This document shows, in pieces, positions 36,110-45,899 of a stretch of DNA of 64,000 nucleotides (its first letter is position 1; every line of letters starts with the position of its first letter). Both the position numbers and the translations under genes were made by a program. The stretch covers positions 27,528,001 to 27,592,000 of the forward strand of contig OX579637.1 in assembly GCA_951230915.1 (NCBI GenBank), read 5' to 3'. The notes beneath the pieces were generated by a model that worked only from the letters and a program-made list of their open reading frames with translations, searched no databases and was not told where the DNA came from. The DNA is from Antitrichia curtipendula. Taxonomy: Eukaryota > Streptophyta > Bryopsida > Hypnales > Leucodontaceae.

Positions 36110-37450
36110 ATTCAGTCACTTCCTTTGTAAGGTTCTGTGCTCTAGGTCCGGGTTTGTTCTCCAGGTCCGAGTTTGTTCTCCCGGGTATAGCTAGGAGGCA
36201 AGCAGGGCATATGGAGAATCGTAGGGTTTGCCATTTCGTGTTTTCTTTCTTGTTGTGCTCGTTCCTCGCCGCGTGTCCGATGAGGGTTTCGATTGCTTTG
36301 TTTCGTTAGCGAAAGCCTCCTTCTTTCTCATTCAGTTTCCTCTTGTCTTCTTTGCATAGCGTGCACCTCCTGCTTCAGTTTCTCACGCCCTGCTTTGGAA
36401 TTTTGCGGTTCCTTGCTTCAACGGTTGCTTGAGTGAGTGAAACTCTTCACTGTTTCCTCGATTTGCGGCTTCCTTCACGCCTTGCTTCACCAATTTGCGG
36501 CTTCGTCACGCCTTGCATCAGCGACTTGCGGTTTCGGCTTGAGGGAGACCGTAGGAGGCTTTCGGCGTTGCTGTGCTTTGGACGGAAGAAAGTGCGTGTG
36601 CGCTGCGTGGGATTTGCAATTCGGGTTTAGGGTGCACTCTGTCGAATTTGAAATTGAAGCAGATTAAGTCAGGTATTGGAACCATTCCTTGACTGTGTGC
36701 ACTAGTTTCTACATTTTGGGAGTTGGATGTGGGTTGGAGTGAAGGTTTCCGTTTTCTTACGGGTGTTTTCTAATTTCATGCACTTGCGCCCCTGCTTGCA
36801 TTCATTCAGCTTTTGGTTTTGGGTGTAGGATTCATGATTTTCTGTTTATGATTTAGGCTTAGTGTTTACTTTGTTTCGATTGCTTCGTTTTGGATTTTCT
36901 TTGAAGTTGCGGACCTTCTAGAGCGCAATTGCTTGGATTTCAGTCAGCTTCTGGGTTGAGATTGTTGTCGTTGCAAAGCAGGGAGTTGGTGGAACGCAAA
37001 ATAGGTTTGTGTTGTCATCACAGGTTTTGGCATTATGTTCACCTTGAAGAGATTTTTTTTTGAGTATTCTTAAAAGTTGCAATTTGAATTTGATTCAGGT
37101 GGTAGTCCGTGTATCCATGATATCCTTCATTGGTTTTTGTTAAGGGTTTAGGGTTTAGAAGATTGTTTTTCCTATGTCATTAAAACTAGCACACAGGTGA
37201 CTTGTTCTTTTTCAGTGCAATAGAAGCAATACCACTTAGTGAAATATTGGAACTGAAATCCACTAGTGCTCTGAATGTACTGGTTTAATGACAACACATC
37301 AAGGACTTTTGAAGCTTTCGAAGAATTTCCGAAACTTTTAGCTTCCTCTATGCAGGTATGGACATCTTGTTTGCTTAGAATGCAAGTTTTGTTGTTCGCT
37401 TAGGGCTTAGGGTTTAGGGTTTAGGAGTACTGCAGACAGAGGACAAAGAG
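36110..37450 (+). promoter_or_regulatory. GC-richer leader-like stretch of the Y element centre
   Basis: 36110-36670 is GC-rich with small repeats (GGTCCG-GTTTGTTCTCC; TTCACGCCTTGC). It is followed by TTTAGGG-like tracts at 37145 and 37405. Open frames here (36433-36667) have no recognisable product. By position it could be the promoter and first exon of the divergent gene whose recognisable coding part starts at 38281. Confidence 0.3.
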
Positions 37451-37530
37451 ATTTATTTTGGTGAAGTTGTAGATATGCAGCTCCGGGATTACTAGAAATT
37501 AAAACCATACGCAATTCAAATTGATTACAG

Positions 37531-38270
37531 TTCAGGTCGACAACAGTTCAAGACGACATCTGAATTAAAATGCACAAAATTATAACACTAACTAAGAAAT
37601 TCATTCACGTCGACCCGACCTAAATGGACGCAAGATGTCATAACCCTCAAGAAAACCAAAAGAAATAAACCACAACAAGCGGTGTTCAAGACGAAAGTCT
37701 AGAAAACCTCATACTTCAAGTCGAGCCAACCTGAAATAGAAAACATAGTAGAAAAAAACAAAGCCACTAACCCAAGCAACTTAAGACATTCAGGTCAAAT
37801 TGACTTGAAAAAGCACACCAGTAACAGATGACCAGAGAGCGAACAAACAAATAGATAAACTAGGCAGCATTTAGCTTGACACAACCGGAAGAAAAGCTAA
37901 AGTAGAACAAACACGAAAGCAAGCAAATGGTCCTAAGAGGATAGTTCAAGTCGACCCCATCTGAAAAAGCGCACCAGAATTACAAAACAAAGCGTCAGAG
38001 GAATCAAAGCTGTTGACCCCTGCAAGCGTATACAGAATACCAGTCAGGCAGGAGAATAGAAGTTGATGACCTACTCACAACGTATAAACAAATATGAAAA
38101 AATCCACATTAGATCGAGTCGAACTAAAACACACGTCTTTGGCAGTACGAGCATACTAAAACAACATGATAATTCCATAGACTTAAGTATACAAAGAAGC
38201 AACGCAAGAGACCTGCACAATCGTAAGAAACCCATACACGAAAGCAAATCAGCTCGACTCAACCTAATTA
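37531..38270. repeat. Second beta palindrome array
   Basis: Eight variants: 37531-37551, 37604-37625, 37714-37736, 37789-37810, about 37871-37887, 37943-37965, 38109-38129 and 38250-38270. It mirrors the array at 32.3-33.0 kb on the other side of the Y element centre and ends directly before the family-1 exon at 38281. Confidence 0.7.
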
Positions 38271-38280
38271 TAACATGCGC

Positions 38281-38499
38281 TTCTCTATTTCGTTATGCAA
38301 GATGGATGATCATATACCAAAGCTTGAGGTCTTCTACAAGAGGTGCAAGAATATTAATGTTGAGGAAGATGGAGACGACTTTGACCAAGAAGGGGAGTAC
38401 TGGGAGTTTCAGAATCCAGACAGGATTCAGTACTGGAGTCTGAACATGATACATGCCACATTTAACTATATTTGGACTTTGGAGCAGTCCAGAAATTAA
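38281..38499 (+). pseudogene. N-terminal scrap of a ParB/methyltransferase-like gene (beta type)
   Basis: An open frame with EYWEFQNPDRIQYWSLNM aligns without gaps to EYIGEHNPVAVFQCRLNV, the first recognised exon of copy B. It follows the beta array exactly as B's exon follows the alpha array. Homology ends near 38470-38490, where sequence homologous to the 3' flank of gene Z's relatives begins on the other strand, so the gene was cut by the junction with the gamma element. The match is short; I rate it moderate. Confidence 0.45.
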
Positions 38500-38812
38500 A
38501 AAATTGTGAAAATCCCCAGCTGTTTCTTTCTGCATCTGGAGCCCTCCCATTTCCTATGTATTTGGAGATTTCCACAAACCAAGTGCTATGGCGTTTGAAA
38601 CACTACATACTGTGCATCCATAAATATACTAGTTCGGGATCACTATACATCCAAGAGGGTTCTAGATGATGCACACTAGAAGACAATCTAACTCCCCTTG
38701 AAGCCCAGACTTCATGAATAATTGCACAATAGCCTTCATCATTAGAAATGTCACATTTAAACATCATCCAACGGAGCCCAATCAATTGATAGAACTTTAC
38801 ATTATTTTTCAC
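38465..38812 (-). pseudogene. Fragment related to remnant D2, 3' of gene Z
   Basis: Minus-strand segments with stops include FWTAPKSK; the DNA at 38476-38600 aligns with 10850-10930 (shared GTCCAGAA-TTAAA and AAAATCCCC blocks). In both places the fragment lies downstream of a DUF7869-type gene on the same strand. At the position where 10.9 kb has an alpha-like TATCAGGAGAT, this copy has a gamma-like CATCTGGAGCCC. Confidence 0.42.
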
Positions 38813-39215
38813 ATTTTAATGAATTATTGAAACAATGTACACTAAAAACCTCGCTTGTCCTTGCATGCGAAGAGGGTGAATGCATTTAGGGACATCTAGT
38901 TGAAGTTGCCAAAGTACAAACAAGAAGAATGCAGCTAGAGGGCTCCAGACAAACTTCATAAACCAAAAATATAACGGAGTCAAGGCTCCACCATCCAACA
39001 AAGCCTTGCTACTCAATTGACAAAAGTTTACATTTTCTCAAACTAATGAAATAAATACAATGTACACTAAAATCCTCACTTGTCCTTTGCTTGTGAAGAC
39101 GGTGAATGCATCTGGGGACATCCAGATGAATTTGGAAGACTACAAAGAACAAGAATGCAGCTAGAGGGCTCCAGATGAACTTCGTAAACCAAAAGCAAAC
39201 GGAGTCAAGGATCCA
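38780..39215. repeat. Direct duplication, offset 227 bp, at the 3' end of gene Z
   Basis: AATGTACACTAAAA starts at 38832 and again at 39059, and both copies continue to CTAGAGGGCTCCAGA and GGAGTCAAGG. The second copy includes the stop codon of gene Z (39205). Each carries gamma palindromes (38934-38951; 39111-39130; 39159-39178). Gene X has no such duplication. Confidence 0.68.
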
Positions 39216-42200
39216 CCTGATTAGCCCTATTCAAATTCACTAAGGTAGCCTCCCTACTTTTCTTAGGAATCATCTGTGATTTAGGATCTACAATCTTGGA
39301 CCAATTCGAATACACTACGCAAGTTGCATCCAACCAAGTAGGAGAACTATTCTCAACAACCCATTTACCATACCAACAATTGCGATACCGTACTTCCAAG
39401 GTACTTTCAGAGTTATCTGGCCGCCAATACTGAAGCAAGAACTTCCCGTAATTCGGATCTCCTTCCAGTCTACATACAGTGGACAATGCTCTTCCTTACC
39501 AAACATCACACACAACCGGGTCTTCAGGTCTCAAAAGCACCCAAGAACTTGGACGTATGTCAAGCCAAGAATTGAAGCTTTCTTGTGGAGCTTCATTGGC
39601 GGGGCCGCAGTACGGTTCCAGATCTTTTTCCTTAGGAACAACATCCACAGGATTGACCATGAAAGTTCGGCGAGGATTTTCATTGCATGTCACCCTCCAA
39701 TCGTGTTGTGGCTAGAAGCCTTCAACCAACTCTGAAGGGAAGTCAATCAGTGGTTTTTTCAGCTCTCGCAATATACTATTCCAATATTCCACATACGGAC
39801 CAAAGGCAGTTGCAAACCCCTCACATTTAGACATCCCATTTTTCCAGTACTGAATGTAATTTTCTAATCCTACCATCATAAAACCCTTGTTAAGAGTAGC
39901 TTTCCTGGCCATCTCAATAGCCTTCTCTCGATTTCTTGTGTCTTTGGGAACTTCGCTCCCCCACATGGGCTTGAATGGAACAGACTTTGGACAGCCTGGA
40001 GGGAGCTTTGGCTGACCATGTGAATCTTTCTTCCAGAGGCGTTGAGAAGGTTTATCAAATGGTAACCATTGTGAATCAACTGCTGACTTTTTATACTTCA
40101 TGGCAGGGACCCCATCATTATCCACATAGAACTTAAAAAGATGCATCTCCCCCAATCCAATTAATCTAGCAGTCCCACTACTTTCGTATCCCTTTATAAA
40201 CGACTTGAAATCAGCCACTTCTTGAATGAACTCAGGCATGAATGCTAGCTCCTGCGACTGCATGAAGGCCTTCATCAAGTCGGCAACGACAAAAGTATTC
40301 TTGGTCTTTAAGGCCTTAGAGAGATGGCTGAAATAAGAGTCAATGTCTTCATGAGTATGTTCGACAAGTAGAAAACCAACTTGAATTTCCTTGAAGACTC
40401 CACGCACAGCCAGCAAGGACAAGAATGCCATGAGGTACTGGTTCTTGTTATCCTTTGCCGAGTTGTTGAGCTGAAGATATAACTTTTCAGGAAGAAGAGA
40501 GGGTCCACGCCAAGATGATGGTTCCACTAAGGTCAAACAATCCATATAACGTGATTTTCCTCTAAGTAGTGCTTCAAACATAGGGTTTGCTGGCGGGTAC
40601 GGAAATAAGTCACCTATCTCTCAAATCGGAAGACCCTCCAAGCGGCGAAACAATCTAGCCAATGACAAAATTGTGAAGTTTGAGTCACCCGGCCAGCACA
40701 ATGGTGCATAGTGCACATACGCACCATCACCGTGACCATTAGCTACCATACCTGTTACGCTCATCGGTATCTGCCCCAAACCTTGAGTGGCCTTGGTTGT
40801 CACGCGCATCCGTGGTAAAGCTGTCTTTGAGGTATCCATCTTATCATGAATTATACATAAAATGTTCTTCGGATTCCTTTTGGACTCCTCCCGCCATGAA
40901 GCGTATAGGCGTCAACAAGAGGCTTGGTGATTGAGATGTTCAATCCGTTGCTTCGAGAACTCCATGAACTCATGACTTCCTTTGGGGGACTTCAGAAGAA
41001 ACTGTTGCAGCTGGTCGCATAAACTACACTTTGCAAAAGAGCTCCCAACGGGCTTTATAGAAACATTGTTGAAATGCTCCCTCTTGATTCTACTGATCAT
41101 AGACTGGCTCACAAGTGGAAGCCCGTAGTCAGCATTTAACTGCAAAGGCAGCAAAGCCAACAAAAGAATACATAAGCTACAACAAAGACAAAAGATCATA
41201 CAAAACAAAATTGAACAAGCCAGGAAACAAGATTTGAAGTAAAATACAAAAGCAAAGAATGTAGCATCTGGAGGGCTCCAGCTGAGTTCTAAACAAGATA
41301 GGAGAGAGTACCTCATTGGCTTCAACGTGGACACGTTTCCATTATTTCCTGCAGGCAAAATTTTGAGAGTGTCCATTCTCCCGTGTCCAATACCGCGCAT
41401 CTGGTGGGGCATTTGGTCGGTGTTCTCATTGATGATTGCTTTCATAGTACCAGTGACTTGAACGGTTCCAATCCTAGGCCTCTTGATCCCTTTGTTTCCG
41501 TGAATTCCCGAAATAACGCCGTCTTTATACATTAATATATAACCATGGTATGTAGACTTTGAAATTCCGTGAATTTGGTACCAAGCCGTAATGCATATTT
41601 CTGCATCTTCAAGACTGATTACTTTTCGGTTCCTATCTCCTTCAAAATTATGAATTTGGCCACCGGCAGCAATCCCATATTTGCAACGATCCTCAAAAGA
41701 CTTCAAATAGAACCTCTGCCTCACAATCAATGTCTGCTTTTGTGGAAAGAACTAGCAGCTTTGCTTGCTGCAGCATGGGGAGGCAATAACCTTCCAAATT
41801 TCAGAGTCCCTAGTCTTACGAACGGCCAACGAATTCTTTATGCAAACACTAGGCTTCCGGTTTATGAATCGGTAAGGCGCTTTCTCTCTTCCACCAAGAT
41901 AAGGTAAGTGGTCTTCAGCAACGGGAATAGAAGCAAAATAGTCAGTTGTCTCCTTCAAAGATCAGCCATAAAGAAACCAACAGGCTGATAATGGCCACCG
42001 GGCATGAGTCATTATGACTTCTATGTTTCCTAAAAATACATCCAGTACAGTAATACCCAAATTCTCTACACCAAATACTCCATCCTGAAAATGGTCGTCT
42101 TGATTCCAGCAAATTGTTCGCCCCGCCGCCTCAACAACGCCCTCGGAATTCTCAAGATGAACCTCGAGACCCACCCAGTCATCTTGTGGAACATATGAAG

Positions 42201-42654
42201 AAGAATCCATCGGCGGATGTGGAGGTGCTTTTTGAACCTCTTTTGTTCTCCACAACACTGTCCGATTTAGAGTGTCCGACATCGATGTAAGCCCCCTTTG
42301 AATCGGTGTCAAAGGGATAACCTCCACTCCACGGAGTAAGAAGTGTGGCCAAACCAAAATAAAAACACCTCGCTCCAAAGGAATATCCACCCCAAGCCAC
42401 TGGCCCTGTGGACTAGCATCCACAACCAATCCTCGTCCAACTTCATCGAATCCAGCAACAAAAAGCATAACATCATCACCGTCGTTAAATGGCCGACCTC
42501 GGCCTGTCGACTCTTCGAAGCCTTCGTCCGTGGAAAGCCCAATTGTACACCAAAGTACATCATTGCACTCACCGATGAAATTCATTTCCACTTCCATACA
42601 ATTGGTCAAGGAGTCAAAGGATACGTTTGAACGTAAAAGAAGCCTAAGAATCAA
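39205..42654 (-). pseudogene. DUF7869-type transposase-like gene Z
   Basis: Exon 1 runs from about 42654 (MILRLLLRSN) to about 41312; exon 2 from about 41142 to TGA 39205. Blocks: LFVAGFDEVGRG, CWNQDDHFQDG, AWYQIHGISKSTYHGYI, LNADYGLPLVSQS, CIIHDKMDTSKTALP, LNNSAKDNKN, VEHTHEDIDSYFS and YWRPDNSES. Compared with Y, the QLDN and VGHTH residues have drifted (D to N, G to E). Frame is kept throughout, with stops TGA 41962-41964 (Arg in X), TAG 41752-41754 (Gln in X), TGA 40912-40914 (Arg in X), TGA at the PI-stop-E site near 40621 (also TGA in X), TAG 39712-39714 (Trp in X) and TAA 39496-39498 (Gln in X). Gamma palindromes lie in the intron and on both flanks. Confidence 0.74.
41265..41286. repeat. 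Gamma palindrome inside the intron of gene Z
   Basis: CATCTGGAGGGCTCCAGCTG in the intron homologous to that of gene X, where an alpha motif stands instead. Confidence 0.65.
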
Positions 42655-42737
42655 AGAAGCAAATAGAATTGTGAGAAATATTCAGAGGGATAAGCACTCA
42701 ATGGTAATATATGACATATGAAACCCTAGCTATTCTA

Positions 42738-43044
42738 CATCTAGAGCACTCCAGATAAGAAGCCGTATCTGGATCACTCCAGCTGAACCAGCCTCATCTC
42801 GATCTCTAGAGATGTGAAATAGTCACATCTCTACCTAGATTGCAGAGTACAGAGATTCAATGACTAGTATCAACCATTCCCAAGCAGTTGAAGTGATCCA
42901 AAAAGCATTCATCAACTGGAGTGATCCAGATAGCATTTAACAACTGGAGTGATCCAGATAGCATTCAACAACTAGAGTGGTCCAGATAGAACTCAACAAT
43001 TGGAGTGATCCAGACAGCATTCAACAACTGGAGTGATCTAGATA
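42738..43044. repeat. Gamma palindrome array upstream of gene Z, partly a 28-bp tandem repeat
   Basis: Variants of CTGGAGTGATCCAG at 42738-42757, 42768-42787, 42887-42904, 42913-42932, 42941-42960, 42969-42988, 42996-43015 and 43025-43044. The last five are a tandem array of a 28-base unit GCATTCAACAACTGGAGTGA-TCCAGATA. The array starts about 85 bases from the 5' end of gene Z. Confidence 0.72.
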
Positions 43045-44236
43045 AAGTGAACCTCCGTTAATCAATTATCGAACAGTACCAAGTAGGCGTACTCATGAAG
43101 TCGACAATTTATCCAAAAATGATCTCCTTCTTGATGGAATCAAGTTAATACAAAGGTGGACATCTGTTCAGGTCCTCCATTTCATCTAGATCAATCCAAA
43201 TGATGATTTATTACAATGAATGATTTGACTTTTTACCGACTCCTCTTGAAACTGCTACATTCTGTACTTTAGTACACCTAGAATGAAATATACATACTCG
43301 TATCGTTCATGTATGTGCATATTGTATAGAAATACATGTGTACATGTATTGTGTATGCACGTGAGGCTTCCGTAGACTGGCACAAAGGATTGCTATTTTG
43401 CTTGCATAGATATGCGAGCGTAGAGCATAGAGCATAGATTTGCGAGCGTAGAGTGGTTTTCGTTAGTTAATTTGTGGAATGCGGGTGATAAAGTTTAAAA
43501 TTATAGAACATTTGAAGTGTTTTAACTCCAGAAAATTATAATAATGACAGGCCTATGACCGTGGAGTAGGTTGCAGGAATATGACTAAGAGCAGATTTAG
43601 ATCGTAAATACACTTACCCTACAGAAGACGAAAGTCGCAAGTATCGGCCACAGGGTCCTATAACCGTGATGATAAGGGTTATAAGAGGTGAGACAATATC
43701 ATATCTGTGGTTCTGGATTGTAGCGAGGAGAAGACTGAGGAGGTATTGTTTGGAGGATTGCAAGAGGTAGGGAGAGTACGTGATGGAGAATGGGCACGGA
43801 GGAGTGAGGAAGAGCAGCTACCATGGTGGTAGCGTAACAGATTTTCTGTCGGTTTAGCTTATGTTCAGGACTTACAAAGCGGTTTAGAATAATTTAGGGT
43901 GCGATTTTAGGGTGGATTTAGGGTTTAGGGTTTTAGAAAGCACTTAGAAGACAGACGGAGACAGAAATTTAGGGCGGAAATGGCTTTAGGCATTCAAAAA
44001 ACCAAGAAGGCTTGGATATGAGACAAACATTTAGGATTTAGGGTACCATCTCATGCCATGCAGCAGCACGATGAGTAAGAAATACTCCAAGAACTTCTAT
44101 AGGGTTTGATAGTGGAGCAAGTTCACAACAACAAAAGCTGCTTGCACAAATTTGGCGGTGGCCCTTCAAGTCTCACCACCTTCTCTTCAAAGTAGGGGAG
44201 AGGGTCACATTACGGTAATAGAACTATTCTTGCTCA
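43045..44236. other. Centre/flank of the Z element, no gene seen
   Basis: Contains a TACATGTAT-rich patch (43280-43360), TTTAGGG-like tracts (43890-43935, 44033) and two zeta-type motifs (about 43549-43564 and 43651-43670, CAGGGTCCTATAACCGTGAT). Confidence 0.45.
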
Positions 44237-45657
44237 CTATGCACCGTAGTGTTTTAGTAGCAGAATCTGTAGAACTTGTTTGGTCTCATTCCAGCTGAAA
44301 CTTGGAGCGTGCATGAAGACATTTACCTCCGGATCTAACCTACAAACAATGACAAATATGTAGTACAGGTGCTTACAATACGTCCATGTTCCTCGCTTGC
44401 CAAGTGACTTCTGTGACATGTCTTTGAACGATGGACAGTCACAGTTTGGGAATTGACCAATCGTCAGTAGATACCTAGATACCTTAGAAATATTTCAAGA
44501 CTCTAATGTAACAATGCAGCCAAGAGCTGGAGGAGGAACACTACTTGAGCTGCCACATCTTCAGATTGCATGTCGCAAACAGCAATCGTCATGACGCGGC
44601 AATATGTAGAGTCATACACGTGACAAGCCATTGTGGTCCAAGACTTCACTCGTTTGACATGGTCAAACATCATCCAGGCGTTTTCCAAATCACCTCCGGG
44701 TTGTATACGCCTGACCAAATTGACCCCACTTTCGGAGCCCAATTCCGCCATCTTGAAAATGAAGACCTTGTCAGACTCCGATCCTTGTCCCGGAAACCTG
44801 TTCTTTTGGATGAAGGCCCAGTTGCTTGACCCTCTCAGTTTGGTTATACTATCAAAAACTCCAAATCGACGAAGGTATCGGAAAGTAGTGACCTCGTTTT
44901 GAATACTCGGAGACGACATTTGCTTAAATTTGTCCAGGACAGGGATGAGTTCCTCAATTGCTAAAGTTTTTTGAGTCCCACCTTCCGGACATAAAAGTAG
45001 TTCGCCCAGGTACTCCTTAGTTGCCTCAAGGACAATGGCAGAGTTTGTCGCTGATGGAGCCCTTTCTACATGTTCGCCAACAAGACTACGGAGTTTGGCA
45101 ACTGACTCTTGATAATTTCCTTGCTTCACAAGATGCGAATGAAATCCGAGATGGATACAGACACGGGTCATGTGACTTGGGCCGTAAACATAATATATCT
45201 TGGCAGGGCAACTATCTATGCAAGTAGGCTTCACAAGGCAGAGGGCACAGACAAAAGTAGAATTGGAAGGGGGGGCCGATCCGGGAACAAAGGCAAACGA
45301 GGCAAGACCGTCCCACTCAGTTTCATTTGACGGAGTCAAACGGTTGGGTCAACTTACATATTTGCAAGCATAATTCATGCATCGTAGATGTCCTCAGCAA
45401 TTAGACAATCTGAAAGAAAGTGCAGATGTTGACTGGATATGCATAGTAGTTGTTTGAGTCCACGCGTGTCCATCATCCTTTTTATCCATGCCATGCAGCT
45501 GCCCAGCCTTTGTGGATAGCGGATACTTTCCCATTGGAGGGAGCTCAAAGATAATATCACCATTAAAGTCTGGTAGCAAATACTCTACCTTCTCTATCAT
45601 AATAAGATTGTAATCAATCTTACTAAGAATTGACCTAGTGCCCTTCTTGATACTCAA
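44237..45657 (-). pseudogene. Mutator-like transposase remnant with SWIM zinc finger
   Basis: Minus strand. An N-terminal part with DDGHAWTQTTTMHI and C-GHLRC-MNYAC, then CIHLGFHSH, resembles a FLYWCH/GCM1-type finger. A middle block WTTMACHVYDSTYCRVMTIAV followed by CDMQSED fits the start of a Mutator DDE core. The C-terminus has CDCPSFKDM and, after a spacer, YCKHLYYIF, which is a C-x-C...C-x-H SWIM finger typical of MULE/FAR1 transposases. The core ends at about 44503 and the SWIM block begins at about 44475, so the remaining catalytic domain appears deleted. In-frame TGA codons lie near 45394 and 45350. Assignment rests on motif order, not on a database match. Confidence 0.5.
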
Positions 45658-45899
45658 CTAGCGTAGGCAGTTAATGATACTCTCAACAAGTGGCAAGGAA
45701 GGCTTAGAAGTCGATGGACCTGAACGACGATGGAGGCTTGACTGAAGAATGCAAGGTGCATGCTCGGCTGTCGCAGTCCGAATTTTTGGTTTTCAGTTGT
45801 TTATCTAGAAAACGGAACGGAAACTATCGATTAGTATGTAGGTTTTGTCTAGAAACAGCAGAGGACGGAAAATTAGGAAAGACATTGAAATAGTGGAGT

